A stretch of 64,000 bases of DNA, taken from Mesorhizobium sp. L-8-3 (GTDB taxonomy: Bacteria; Pseudomonadota; Alphaproteobacteria; Rhizobiales; Rhizobiaceae). The stretch lies in contig NZ_AP023262.1 of assembly GCF_016756615.1 (NCBI RefSeq), positions 5,457,501-5,521,500 on the forward strand, in the 5' to 3' direction. Positions within the stretch are counted from its first letter, which is position 1. Each line of letters opens with the position of its first letter. This document shows positions 1 through 8,003 of the stretch, in pieces. A program made the position numbers and the translations under genes. Under the pieces are notes generated by a model. That model made no database searches. It was not told where the DNA came from and worked only from the letters and a program-made list of their open reading frames with translations.

Positions 1-153
1 CGCGATGCGCTGCATTTCCGCATAGGTCCATTGCCGGCCGTCCGGGAAGATCGCGAAGATCTTGTCGGGCTGCTCGGCCGCCCAGCGCTCGATCATGTAG
101 CGCTGGATGCACTGCTCGGGCTTCGGCATGCGAGGATCGACGTGATACCCCAT
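1..153 (-). CDS. AMP-dependent acyl-CoA synthetase, N-terminal 51 residues (cut by window edge)
   Basis: Only the first 51 codons are inside the window. The start ATG (153-151) follows a GGAGG ribosome site about 7 bases upstream. The visible residues (IERWAAEQPDKIFAIFPDGR, then a WTYAEM segment) match the entry region of ANL-superfamily adenylating enzymes, where a 'the gene product acts on ... PD...' helix precedes the first beta-barrel strand. Such enzymes activate a carboxylate to its CoA thioester via an acyl-adenylate. It is the last visible gene of the leftward TRAP-phosphotransferase arm, so it probably activates the acid imported by the TRAP transporter. The core A3/A5/A8 motifs lie outside the window, so substrate class cannot be read. 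Confidence 0.8.
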   Translation of the reverse strand, partial: MGYHVDPRMPKPEQCIQRYMIERWAAEQPDKIFAIFPDGRQWTYAEMQRIA

Positions 154-191
154 TCCTGACCTCCCGGCCCCTCTCTGGGCCTCGAAAAACG

Positions 192-674
192 CTATCGCGC
201 CGTCTTTGCGTCCGTGCCGCTGGCAATCTCGGCAAAGAGCGGCTTGCGCGTAAGCTTCATCTCGCGGGCCACATCGTCGTGGATGTGCTGCTTCAAAAGG
301 CCGAGCGCCTGCCGCCGGGCCTCGCCTTCGCCACAGCCGTCGTGGATGGCGCAAAGCACGTCGCCGATCGCCGCGTCGAGCCTGTCTCGCTCTGCCTGAA
401 GCGCGCCGGTCGACATCGTCGCGGGCGGCGTTCCCGCCGAGGCAGAGGGGAACTCGGGCATGAGTTCGCCGACGCTGCGCAACAGTGCGGTCTTCTCCGA
501 CACCGCCTCCAGGATCGGCTCACGCGCCCATTCGATGCGTGGCCCGATATTGTTGAGCAGGTCGATGACGCCGACCGCCTGGCCGCGCGCATATCCGTCG
601 GTTACGTTCGGGATCACATCTGCCCGCAGCGTCGCCACGATGCCTTCGATCAGCCGCTCCAAGGGAATGTTCAT
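192..674 (-). CDS. Small helical protein, possible partner of the phosphotransferase (LvaB/DUF6285-like)
   Basis: This 160-residue protein starts at an ATG that overlaps the stop of the upstream phosphotransferase (shared ATGA at 671-674), so the two are translationally coupled. An open frame extends further upstream but would lie inside the neighbour. The sequence is predicted mostly helical, with a leading LIEGIVATLRADVIPNV helix followed by VIDLLNNIGPRIEW. That pattern resembles the small DUF6285/LvaB protein which in levulinate catabolism is encoded beside, and required by, the APH-fold kinase LvaA. The resemblance is by pattern and context only; at 160 residues it is somewhat longer than LvaB. 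No catalytic motif is visible. Confidence 0.6.
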   Translation of the reverse strand: MNIPLERLIEGIVATLRADVIPNVTDGYARGQAVGVIDLLNNIGPRIEWAREPILEAVSEKTALLRSVGELMPEFPSASAGTPPATMSTGALQAERDRLDAAIGDVLCAIHDGCGEGEARRQALGLLKQHIHDDVAREMKLTRKPLFAEIASGTDAKTAR

Positions 675-1714
675 GCAGCGCGCTCCATGGCCGTTTCCAG
701 TTGCAGGAGCATGCGCGGAATCTGGGCGCCCATGCCGGCCATGCGCAGATCGTTGAAACCGCGCTCGGCGAAGCAGTGTGTCGCCCCGTAGTGCATGACC
801 GCCAGCTTGTAGGTGCCGAAGGCCTCCCAGTAGCGGATCGCCGACAGGCTGACGTCGATGCCGGTCAATGCGGCATAGCGGTCGCGCAGTTCCTCGCGCG
901 GGAAGAAATGGCACATATGAGGCGAGCGACCGCGCCAGGCCTGCAGGCAGATCCAGCCGAGGTCCTCGATCGGGTCGCCGAGCCGCACCAGTTCCCAGTC
1001 GAGCATGGCCGTGATGCGGCCGTCGGCTTCAAGGAAGTTTCCGATGCGGAAGTCGCCATGCACGATGGCGATCCTGGGGGCGACGGGCGCGTTGTCGCGC
1101 AGCCAGATCGCAGCCATTTCCAGCATGGGGACACGACGCGGCGACCAACGGCGCAGCAAGCCTTCCCAGAGGCCGATCTGATCGGAGGCCGTGCGATTGA
1201 CGTCGGTCGAGCCGTCGATACCGGCGACCGGCGTCCCCCGCCAGTCGAAATTGTGGAGCGACGCGAGAGCCTCGACGAACTGGCCGCCGAGATCCTCGCG
1301 CCTGCGATCGTCGAAGGCGGGGCCGCCATCGTGGGTCCAGGGGATCGGCGCTTCGCCGGCGACCAGGTCGCAGACGAAGAAGGGCGCACCGAGCACGTCG
1401 CTCTCGTCGCGGTACCAATAGACCTTTGGCACCGGGACGCCGCTGCCCTGCAACGCGTTCAAAGTAAGGAATTCCGGCGAGGCCTTGTATGGAGCGAAGA
1501 TCCCGTTGGGCGGCCCGACGCGCAGGATGAGATCGCGCTCGACGAGCCTCTCGCCATCATCCCAGCTTGCGCGAAATCCGTAGGTCACCCAGGAGAATCC
1601 GACGGTGAAGCGGCGAAGCGGCCCCACCGTGACGGCACCACCGATCTGGTTCCGAAGGAAGCCGGCGAGCCGGGCCCGCACGGTCTCGCCATCGAAAGGA
1701 TCAAAGGTCGCCAC
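671..1714 (-). CDS. APH-fold phosphotransferase, probable 4-hydroxyacyl-CoA kinase (LvaA / ACAD10-11 kinase-domain type)
   Basis: This 347-residue protein has the aminoglycoside-phosphotransferase/choline-kinase fold. The catalytic loop HGDFRIGN is at about 219-226 (Asp221, Asn226), and the metal-binding DWE is at about 239-241, followed by GDPIEDLGW. The GTG start at 1714 is chosen because AGGAGGAAAC precedes it; an in-frame ATG at 1792 would overlap dctQ and has no such site. In this acyl-CoA context, with an acyl-CoA synthetase, an acyl-CoA dehydrogenase and an SDR nearby, the best family match is the LvaA/ACAD10-ACAD11 kinase group, which phosphorylates 4-hydroxyacyl-CoA so that the oxygen can be eliminated. 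Aminoglycoside resistance is unlikely. The real substrate is not shown by sequence. Confidence 0.78.
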   Translation of the reverse strand: MATFDPFDGETVRARLAGFLRNQIGGAVTVGPLRRFTVGFSWVTYGFRASWDDGERLVERDLILRVGPPNGIFAPYKASPEFLTLNALQGSGVPVPKVYWYRDESDVLGAPFFVCDLVAGEAPIPWTHDGGPAFDDRRREDLGGQFVEALASLHNFDWRGTPVAGIDGSTDVNRTASDQIGLWEGLLRRWSPRRVPMLEMAAIWLRDNAPVAPRIAIVHGDFRIGNFLEADGRITAMLDWELVRLGDPIEDLGWICLQAWRGRSPHMCHFFPREELRDRYAALTGIDVSLSAIRYWEAFGTYKLAVMHYGATHCFAERGFNDLRMAGMGAQIPRMLLQLETAMERAA

Positions 1715-1775
1715 GTTTCCTCCTGTCGTGTCCAACTGGCAAATTGTGTTCCGGCAATCAGCCACTGTCAACAAA

Positions 1776-1793
1776 AATGAACTATGATTCATT
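1776..1793. promoter_or_regulatory. Palindromic candidate operator, site 1
   Basis: AATGAACTATGATTCATT is a palindrome with 6-base arms (AATGAA/TTCATT) and a 6-base centre. It lies across the last codons of dctQ, about 60 bases upstream of the phosphotransferase start. The same half-sites recur at 4957-4981, 7871-7887 and 8015-8031. It is a candidate binding site for the TetR regulator at 5060-5680 and would allow separate control of the kinase-synthetase segment. Binding is inferred. Confidence 0.5.
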
Positions 1794-2306
1794 CTTCATT
1801 TTTGTCGTTGTGGCGACGAGGATCCGCACATCGGCGGCCAGGAGCCGGGCCATTTCCAGAAGCATCAGCGCGAAGGCCAGCGGCATCATCAAAAGGACCG
1901 GCCAGAGCGGCCAGAAATTGGTGCCCACCTGCATGGGCCTGCCGCTCTGGATGCTGCCCCAGACGAAGCGCGTCACGAACCACAGCGCGATCCCGTAAAT
2001 CACGATCTCCACGGCGAGCACGAAGGCGGAGACAACGGTCCGCCAGAATGGCGACAGCGCATCCGGGAAGCTCTCGAGGCGCGGAAACGTCTTTTCGCGA
2101 TGCGCCGTCGGCAGCGCCCAGAACACCATGAGCGGAAACAGGATGCGTTCGATGATGTTGTAGGCGCCCGGTATCAGGTCGAGATGCAGGACATATCTGC
2201 CGAAGACGCTGATGACGGTCATCAGCATCATCGCGAGCAGGCAGAGGCCGGCGCCGATCGAGGCCATGCCCCATTCGAATTGCCAGATCAGCTTCCAGAA
2301 CCGCAT
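1782..2306 (-). CDS. TRAP transporter small permease (DctQ family)
   Basis: This 174-residue membrane protein has about four hydrophobic helices, as DctQ subunits do: roughly residues 15-37, 50-66, 92-112 and 133-157. The segment VFGRYVLHLDLIPGAYNIIE is typical of the first loop. DctQ pairs with the large permease DctM to import carboxylates driven by an ion gradient, with the periplasmic DctP protein delivering the ligand. It starts nine bases after the dctM stop, so the order dctP-dctM-dctQ forms one leftward operon. The 3' end carries candidate operator site 1. The imported substrate is probably the acid degraded by the surrounding acyl-CoA enzymes. Confidence 0.92.
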   Translation of the reverse strand: MRFWKLIWQFEWGMASIGAGLCLLAMMLMTVISVFGRYVLHLDLIPGAYNIIERILFPLMVFWALPTAHREKTFPRLESFPDALSPFWRTVVSAFVLAVEIVIYGIALWFVTRFVWGSIQSGRPMQVGTNFWPLWPVLLMMPLAFALMLLEMARLLAADVRILVATTTKMKNES

Positions 2307-2315
2307 GACGTTGCC

Positions 2316-3626
2316 TCAATTGAGATGGCTGGGGAGCCAGGTGACGACGGCAGGGAAGATCATCATCGCCGCGGTGACGACGACCGCGGCGACCGAGGAA
2401 AAGATCATCACCGGTCTGAACACCGGTCCCACCGGAACCCTGGCCGCCGTCGCCGCCGAGAAGGCGACCAGTCCGACCGGCGGCGTCAGCAGGCCGAGCG
2501 AGATCATGAAGCAGGCCATCACGCCGAACCAGATGAGGTCGATCTGCGCGGCTTCGATCATCGGCAGGACGATCGGCACCATCAGCACGATGATCGTCAC
2601 CTCCTCCATGAACATCCCGGCGATGAAGATGCCCGCCAGCAGGATCACCACCAGGAGATAGGGCTGGTCGAGCAAGGGCGCGACGAAAGCGAGAATCTCG
2701 GTCGGAAGGCGGGAAAAGGACAGGAAGCGCGAGAAGATCTGCGCGCCGATCAGCAGCATCAGCAGCATGGCGCTGACCTTGACCGAATCGACCAGGGCCT
2801 CGGCGATTTCGCGAAAACCGACGCGGCGCATCGCGATCATGCCGACGAAGGCCGCGAAAGCGCCGATCGCTCCCGCCTCGCCGACCGTAACCACGCCGCC
2901 ATAGATGCCGCCGAAGACCACGAGCATCAGCGCGATGACGAAGAGGAATGCGCTGAACGAACGCCTGAGCATCGCCGGGTCTTCCGGCTCGTCACCCCCA
3001 ACGCCGTCGACCGCGCCCGGCCGGATCTCGCCGAAGATCCTGAGACAGAGGATATAGACGGCAACGCACAGCAGACCCGGTCCGACCGAGCCCATGAACA
3101 GGTGCCCGATCGGAATGCTGGTCAGCGAACCGTAGATCATGATGAGCAGGCTCGGCGGGATGATCACGGACAGGGATCCCGAGACCGCCGCCAGCCCGAC
3201 CGAAAAGGACCTCGTATAGCCGACGCGCTCGAGTTCGGGCCCGGCGAGCGTCGCAAGCGCCGCCGCGCTGGCTGTGCCGGAACCGGAGACGGCTCCCAGC
3301 AATCCGCCGGTGACGATCGTCGCGATGCCCAGCGGGAAGCGTCGATAGCCGGCAAGCCGATGCCCGACCCGGAACAGGTCGACGATCACGCCCCCGCGCA
3401 ACAGAAGCTGCGCCATCAGCAGATAAAGCGGAATGATCGAGAGGGTATAGGCCGAGGCCGTGTAGAAGATATCCTGACCCAGGATGCCGCCGAGCACCCC
3501 GGGGCCCGTCCATAGCAGGATCCCGACAATGCCCGCGCCGAGCAGCACGGTCGCAACCGCCTGCCCGAGCGTCAGGAATGCGACGAACCAGAGCGCGACG
3601 AACCAGATGATCAGGTCTTTCGACAT
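2316..3626 (-). CDS. TRAP transporter large permease (DctM family)
   Basis: This 436-residue polytopic protein has the full DctM length (about 425-440) and about 12 hydrophobic segments. Typical signatures are the GAVSGSGTASAAALATLAGP segment near residues 110-130 and IIPPSLLIMIYG just after it, part of the substrate and ion path. It forms the inner-membrane channel unit with DctQ. It lies between dctP (65-base gap) and dctQ (9-base gap) on the same strand. No truncation or missing motif is seen. The family imports C4-dicarboxylates, keto acids, aromatic acids and other organic anions, so the sequence does not reveal the substrate; the neighbouring genes suggest a branched or hydroxylated monocarboxylate. 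Confidence 0.94.
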   Translation of the reverse strand: MSKDLIIWFVALWFVAFLTLGQAVATVLLGAGIVGILLWTGPGVLGGILGQDIFYTASAYTLSIIPLYLLMAQLLLRGGVIVDLFRVGHRLAGYRRFPLGIATIVTGGLLGAVSGSGTASAAALATLAGPELERVGYTRSFSVGLAAVSGSLSVIIPPSLLIMIYGSLTSIPIGHLFMGSVGPGLLCVAVYILCLRIFGEIRPGAVDGVGGDEPEDPAMLRRSFSAFLFVIALMLVVFGGIYGGVVTVGEAGAIGAFAAFVGMIAMRRVGFREIAEALVDSVKVSAMLLMLLIGAQIFSRFLSFSRLPTEILAFVAPLLDQPYLLVVILLAGIFIAGMFMEEVTIIVLMVPIVLPMIEAAQIDLIWFGVMACFMISLGLLTPPVGLVAFSAATAARVPVGPVFRPVMIFSSVAAVVVTAAMMIFPAVVTWLPSHLN

Positions 3627-3690
3627 GGTCTGTCCCGGCCAAAGGAAACGAGGAAAGGTAACGGACGCGAACGGGCGCGCCCAAGGCGCG

Positions 3691-4785
3691 TCAGAGCCCG
3701 AGATAGGCGGCCACGCCTTCCGGCAGCTTGCCTCCTTCGGCCATGATCAGCTCCGCATAGAGTTTTGCCGTCGCCATGGCCGGGTGGCCGTTCGCCTCTG
3801 TCTTCTCGATCCAGGCGAACCAGGTCTCGGCGCCGGCCTTGCCGATATGGTCCTGCATTTCCTTCGACAACTCGCCGACCGCAACGAAGGAGCCGCCGTC
3901 GTCGGCGATCGACTTTTCCTTCACGACGCCGACATTGGTTTCCCACATCTGGGCGTTCTCGGCCCCGATGCGGCGTGCGGTTTCGTCCCACAGCTTCTTC
4001 TGCTCGTCGGTGAGACCGTTCCACATGGCGTCGCTGACCGCCAGATAGCTCTCCCAATGCCCGATCGAGACATCAGTGATCGAATGCCGAAGGAGCTGCT
4101 GGATCGAGTAGGACGGCCAGTCCGAGATCGCGATGATGATCCCTTCGATCGTGCCGCGCGAAAGCGCTTCATAGGCCTGCGGTCCCGGCAGCGTCACCGG
4201 TGTCGACCCGAGCTTTTCCAGCACGATCGTATGGATGGCCGAACCGGCCCGCAGCGGAACGCCCTGGAAATCCCCCGGCTCCTTGAGAACCTTCTTCACG
4301 GTGGAAATGGAATAGGGGGCGGTTGCGCCGAGCGCCCAGGCGCGGATGCCCTTGTCGGCGATTTCGTACTGATAGAAAGTCTTGCCGTCCTTCAGCTCGA
4401 CATCGGAATCGAGAAGCTTCTGGAAGGCCCGCGTGACCATCGGCGAATCCGTTCCGTAGGTCGGCAGCTGGGTCACGTCCGACAGCGGAAACTGGCCTTC
4501 ATGATAAGGGGCAAGCAACGGCGCGGCGACCTGGATCGCCCCGCTGGTCAAGGCGTCGAGCTCGCGCCCGACCGAGGTCAGTTCGCCTGCGTAGAAACGC
4601 GTGAAGGTGATGTTCCCGTTGCTGCCCTTTTCGATCGCATCCGCGAAGGGGTTCATGTGGTGGGCCACCCACATGTGCGGCTGCCCGAGGCCGGTCGAAA
4701 TGATGAGTTCAGCCGCCGTCGCGGGCGCGGCAAGTGAGGCCGCGGCCAAGGCCGCGGCGAGCAGTTTCCCGGAAAATTGGTTCAT
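3691..4785 (-). CDS. TRAP transporter periplasmic substrate-binding protein (DctP family)
   Basis: This 364-residue protein begins with a classical Sec signal peptide (MNQFSGKLLAAALAAASLAA, cleavage expected near residue 25). DctP-fold features follow: GLGQPHMWVAHHMNPFADAI near the mature N-terminus and VPLRAGSAIHTIVLEKLGSTPV in the middle, where family members carry the ligand-binding Arg. The ATG at 4785 is preceded by GGAGGAGACG. It is the first gene of the leftward operon and faces the divergent TetR gene; two AATGAA/TTCATT half-sites lie between them. The protein captures the organic acid in the periplasm and hands it to DctQM. Confidence 0.92.
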   Translation of the reverse strand: MNQFSGKLLAAALAAASLAAPATAAELIISTGLGQPHMWVAHHMNPFADAIEKGSNGNITFTRFYAGELTSVGRELDALTSGAIQVAAPLLAPYHEGQFPLSDVTQLPTYGTDSPMVTRAFQKLLDSDVELKDGKTFYQYEIADKGIRAWALGATAPYSISTVKKVLKEPGDFQGVPLRAGSAIHTIVLEKLGSTPVTLPGPQAYEALSRGTIEGIIIAISDWPSYSIQQLLRHSITDVSIGHWESYLAVSDAMWNGLTDEQKKLWDETARRIGAENAQMWETNVGVVKEKSIADDGGSFVAVGELSKEMQDHIGKAGAETWFAWIEKTEANGHPAMATAKLYAELIMAEGGKLPEGVAAYLGL

Positions 4786-4955
4786 CGTCTCCTCCCTCTG
4801 TCCGCACGACACCGTTCGCGGACCGTCAGGCCCACGCGCCGGCTCTCTGCTTGTCGTATGCCGCCGGCCTCCACCGGCGCTGGCTCCGTCGAAGCCCTTG
4901 ACGCTCCTCCTCGAGCACGAATGGAGCGTACCGCATTTACGTCTGAAGTAAAGCG

Positions 4956-4982
4956 AAATGAATCATGGCTCATAATTCATTT
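4956..4982. promoter_or_regulatory. Palindromic candidate operator, site 2 (dctP-tetR divergent region)
   Basis: The arms AAATGAAT (4956-4963) and ATTCATTT (4975-4982) are perfect inverted repeats around an 11-base centre that itself contains ATG and CAT half-motifs. The whole site can be read as two overlapping copies of the site 1 pattern. It ends two bases before the -35 box of the tetR promoter, a position suited to autorepression, and it lies upstream of dctP on the other strand. Confidence 0.6.
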
Positions 4983-4984
4983 CA

Positions 4985-5013
4985 TTGACACGGCTTTCGC
5001 CTGCCACTAGCTT
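4985..5013 (+). promoter_or_regulatory. Putative sigma-70 promoter of the tetR gene
   Basis: A TTGACA -35 box (4985-4990) is followed after 17 bases by TAGCTT (5008-5013). The -35 is perfect and the -10 is weak. It lies about 45 bases before the chosen tetR start and abuts candidate operator site 2. Confidence 0.5.
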
Positions 5014-5059
5014 GGGCAGTCCGTGCATTCCTTTCAGATCCAGTCATATTGCGGTCACG

Positions 5060-5680
5060 ATGACATTAGCCAGACCCGCGAAACGTCGGCCCAACCGCGC
5101 CGAGAAGGCCGAGGCGACCCGAAACGCGCTGTTCGATGCGGCGGTCGAAATCGTCGGAGAATATGGCTACGCGGGAACGTCGATTGCCCGTATCACCGAT
5201 CGCGCCGGTGTGGCCCAAGGCACGTTCTACAACTACTTCGAGTCGCGCCAGGATCTTCTCGACCAGCTCCTGCCGGCGATCAGCCGGCAGCTTCACTCCC
5301 ACATCCGCGAGCGTGTGCTCGCGGCCGACGGCGCGATGGAACGCGAGCGCGCGCGCATCTCGGCCTTTTTCGAGTTCCTCGAACAGGCGCCGCATCTGTT
5401 CAAGATCCTGAGCGAGGGACCGGTACAGGCGCCGGAGGGCTTTCGCCGGCACCTCCAGCAGCAGACCGAGAGTTACCGCCGCGCGATGAAATATGAGCTC
5501 GACCGCGGCAATCTGCGCATCACCGACCCTAACGAGATCGAGGTGGTGACCCACATGCTGCTCAGCGCCCGCGAATATCTGAGCGCGCGCTTCTGTTTCG
5601 TCGACGGGCGCTACACCCGGCCGCCGGATTTCGTGGTCGACACCTACATGAAAGTCTTCGCAGGCACAGTGTTCAAATAG
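5060..5680 (+). CDS. TetR-family transcriptional regulator (AtuR-like role)
   Basis: This 206-residue protein has an N-terminal TetR helix-turn-helix at about residues 20-65 (ALFDAAVEIVGEYGYAGTSI, then the recognition part GVAQGTFYNYFESRQDLL). The C-terminal ligand domain is helical. The ATG at 5060 is chosen because it gives the usual short basic leader (ARPAKRRPNRAEKAEATR); an upstream in-frame ATG at 4985 falls inside the -35 box. It is divergent from the TRAP operon and convergent with the SDR gene. By analogy with AtuR of the acyclic-terpene cluster it probably represses this island and is released by an acyl-CoA or free acid. The palindromes at 1776, 4956, 7871 and 8015 are its likely targets. 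Confidence 0.85.
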   Translation: MTLARPAKRRPNRAEKAEATRNALFDAAVEIVGEYGYAGTSIARITDRAGVAQGTFYNYFESRQDLLDQLLPAISRQLHSHIRERVLAADGAMERERARISAFFEFLEQAPHLFKILSEGPVQAPEGFRRHLQQQTESYRRAMKYELDRGNLRITDPNEIEVVTHMLLSAREYLSARFCFVDGRYTRPPDFVVDTYMKVFAGTVFK

Positions 5681-5703
5681 CCTCGCGCGGGCAGGCATGC
5701 CGG

Positions 5704-6567
5704 TCAGCCCTTGAAATAGTCGGGCTTGCCGATCGTCCACGTCTCGCCCCAGAGCTGAGAGCCGCCGGCGACGTTCATCACCTCGCCGGTGACATAGGCT
5801 GCCGCAGGTCCGGCGAGATAGGCGCAGGCCTCCGCAACCTCCCATGTCGTTCCGTTGCGCATCATCGGGTTCGATTTCGGATAGGCCTCGAGCGCCTTGG
5901 GGTCGTAGACGCGCCAGCCCGGCGTCTCGATCACTCCAGGCGCGATGCAGTTGACGCGGATATCGAGCGGCGCCCATTCCACGGCGAGCGCCTGCGTGAG
6001 ACCAACCACGCCCGAGCGCGCTGCGATCGTATGCGCGACCCCGTGCAGTCCCTGCCGCGTCACCACGACGATGGTAACGATGCTGCCGGGCCGACCGGCG
6101 TCGCGCCACAGCCGCGCCGCGCCCTGCATCATGTGCCAGGTGCCGTTGAGGTTGGTGTTGACGACCGTATTCCAGCCCTTCACCGAGAAGTCGATCGCAG
6201 CCTGCGGGAACTGGCCGCCGGCGCTGTTGATCAGGATGTCGAAGCCGCCTGCCTCCGCGACCCGGCCATATAGGCCGGCGACGCTCTCGGGCTCGCGTAT
6301 GTCGACCGTCATGCCGTCGACATCGAGCCCCCTCGCCCGCATGGCCTCAACGGCGACGGCCAGCTTCTCGGCGCTGCGGCCGGCGAGGATCAGCCTGGCG
6401 CCGAGCCTTCCCATGAGCCAGGCCGTCGCGCGGCCGATACCGCCGGCGCCGCCGGAAATGAGGACCGTCTTTCCGGCGTAGGCGCCCTCCCGATAGACGG
6501 TCGGGTGGACGGCGAGTTCGTCGTCGCCCAGCCCGTAGGCGGGCGCATCCCCTGCCGGTTCAGCCAT
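5704..6567 (-). CDS. SDR-family oxidoreductase (dienoyl/enoyl-CoA reductase-like subgroup)
   Basis: This 287-residue Rossmann protein has the cofactor loop GGAGGIG at 39-45 and the NSAGG segment near 114-118. The usual Tyr-x3-Lys catalytic pair is absent: the matching place reads AHTIAARSG (about 178-186). That pattern is also found in bacterial proteins related to 2,4-dienoyl-CoA and trans-2-enoyl-CoA reductases, so a CoA-ester substrate fits better than an alcohol. The start ATG overlaps the end of the acyl-CoA dehydrogenase gene by 8 bases (6560-6567), so the two are co-translated. It corresponds in position to AtuB/AtuG or LvaD-type genes. The reaction direction is not known. Confidence 0.82.
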   Translation of the reverse strand: MAEPAGDAPAYGLGDDELAVHPTVYREGAYAGKTVLISGGAGGIGRATAWLMGRLGARLILAGRSAEKLAVAVEAMRARGLDVDGMTVDIREPESVAGLYGRVAEAGGFDILINSAGGQFPQAAIDFSVKGWNTVVNTNLNGTWHMMQGAARLWRDAGRPGSIVTIVVVTRQGLHGVAHTIAARSGVVGLTQALAVEWAPLDIRVNCIAPGVIETPGWRVYDPKALEAYPKSNPMMRNGTTWEVAEACAYLAGPAAAYVTGEVMNVAGGSQLWGETWTIGKPDYFKG

Positions 6568-7801
6568 GGCGCTTCATGTCCCCCAAAAGTTCGCCCGAGA
6601 TGATCATCTTGCGCACCTCGGTGGTGCCCGCACCGATCTCCATCAGCTTGATGGAACGGTAGAGCCGATTGATCTCGGACTCCCAGATATAACCCATGCC
6701 GCCATGGACCTGGACCGCCTTGTCGAGCACGGCATGGCAGGCTTCGGCGGCATGCATGACCGAAGCGGCGGTCAGCATGTGGATGTCGCCTCGTCCGCCT
6801 CCGCCCACCTCGAGCGGCGCCGCAGCCGCGAGCGTCCGGTATGTGAGAGCGCGCATGGTCTCGACCTGCACATACATTTCCGCCAGCATCGACTGCACCA
6901 TCTGGAACGAGCCGATCGGTTTGCCGAACTGCTGCCGGGTCTGCGCATACTCGACAGAGAGCTGCAACGCCCGCTCAGCGATGCCGAGGCAGAGGGGCGA
7001 GATCATCGCCCTTTCCAGGTCGAGGCCGCTCATCACGATCGAGACGCCGCGATTCTCCTCGCCGACGAGATTCTCGGCCGGAACGCGGCATTCGTCGAAC
7101 ACCAGCTCGCCGGTCTGGCTGCCGCGATAGCCCATCTTTTCAAGCTTCTGCGCCACCCGGAAGCCGGGATAGTCCTTCTCGACGATGAAGGCCGAGATGC
7201 CGTGGGCGCCCTTCTCCTTGTCCGTCTTGGCATAGACCAGAAGCACGTCGGCGATCGGGCCGTTGGTGATGAAGATCTTGCTGCCGTTCAGCACATAATG
7301 ATCGCCCTCGCGCCGGGCGGTGGTCCGCATGGAGCCCAGCGCGTCGGAACCTGCGCCGGGCTCGGTGAGGCCGAGCGCGCCGATCTTGCGGCCAGAGCAG
7401 AGGCCGGGAAGATATTTGTTGCGCTGGGCCTCGCTGCCGTTGCGATAGATGTTGTTGGCACAGAGATTATCGTGGGCTACCCAGCCCAGCGCCAGCGCGT
7501 GGTTCCACCGCCCCAGCCCCTGCAGCACGAGGCCGGCGGCCATCAGGTCGAGGCCCGCGCCGCCATACTTCTCCGGGATGCTCACGCCGAAGAGGCCGTT
7601 GTCGCCGATCTTGGCGAAGGCGTCCTCGGGCCACCATTCCTCGGCGTCCATGCGCTCGGAAAGAGGATAGAGCTCGTTGCGCGCGAAGCGGTCCGCCTGG
7701 TCGAGGATATTGCGCTGATCCTCGTCCAGATCGAATGCGGAAGCACGATTGCCTCCCATGAGATTCGCATCGTGGGTGTCCAACTTATCTACCTCCCGCA
7801 T
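6560..7801 (-). CDS. Acyl-CoA dehydrogenase, isovaleryl/citronellyl-CoA (LiuA/AtuD) type
   Basis: This 413-residue flavoprotein has the ACAD signature GLTEPGAGSD at about 144-153 and the C-terminal EIGAGTTEVRK segment. The catalytic Glu is Glu263 in the helix-G sequence SGLDLERA, as in isovaleryl-CoA dehydrogenase. The MCAD-type position before AGTTEV is Gly, so the base is in the IVD place, which suits a branched acyl-CoA. The start at 7801 has GGGAGGTGAGCGG upstream; a second ATG at codon 15 has none. It is the first gene of a leftward pair with the SDR, divergent from the hydratase operon across a 291-base region with two candidate operators. It would introduce the alpha-beta double bond before carboxylation. 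Confidence 0.9.
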   Translation of the reverse strand: MREVDKLDTHDANLMGGNRASAFDLDEDQRNILDQADRFARNELYPLSERMDAEEWWPEDAFAKIGDNGLFGVSIPEKYGGAGLDLMAAGLVLQGLGRWNHALALGWVAHDNLCANNIYRNGSEAQRNKYLPGLCSGRKIGALGLTEPGAGSDALGSMRTTARREGDHYVLNGSKIFITNGPIADVLLVYAKTDKEKGAHGISAFIVEKDYPGFRVAQKLEKMGYRGSQTGELVFDECRVPAENLVGEENRGVSIVMSGLDLERAMISPLCLGIAERALQLSVEYAQTRQQFGKPIGSFQMVQSMLAEMYVQVETMRALTYRTLAAAAPLEVGGGGRGDIHMLTAASVMHAAEACHAVLDKAVQVHGGMGYIWESEINRLYRSIKLMEIGAGTTEVRKMIISGELLGDMKRHG

Positions 7802-7870
7802 CCGCTCACCTCCCGCAGGAGGTCGCGGCCGTCTGCAAACAGCGACCGACCGCTTCTGCCTCGCGTCTGT

Positions 7871-7887
7871 AATGAATACACTTCATC
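7871..7887. promoter_or_regulatory. Palindromic candidate operator, site 3
   Basis: AATGAATACACTTCATC contains the inverted repeat ATGAA-5 bases-TTCAT. It lies 70 bases upstream of the acyl-CoA dehydrogenase start. Aligned with the reverse complement of site 4 it matches at 14 of 17 positions, and its half-sites match sites 1 and 2. The spacer is one base shorter than at site 1. Confidence 0.5.
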
Positions 7888-8003
7888 AATGGAAAGATGC
7901 TGGTTGTCAACCGCAAATCGTGACCGATGTCGCCAGTTTCGGCCAACCTCGTCCAAATATGAAGAAATCTACAGCCAGCTCGATCTATCGCCGCTCCCAG
8001 GAG

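Noticed and set aside
671..1714. Aminoglycoside resistance gene
   Set aside because: The fold is shared, but the tight coupling to acyl-CoA genes and the small partner favour an acyl-CoA kinase.
2100..3515. A 471-codon plus-strand frame over dctQ and dctM
   Set aside because: Its product is an unnatural Asp/His/Arg-rich string, typical of the strand opposite a membrane protein gene.
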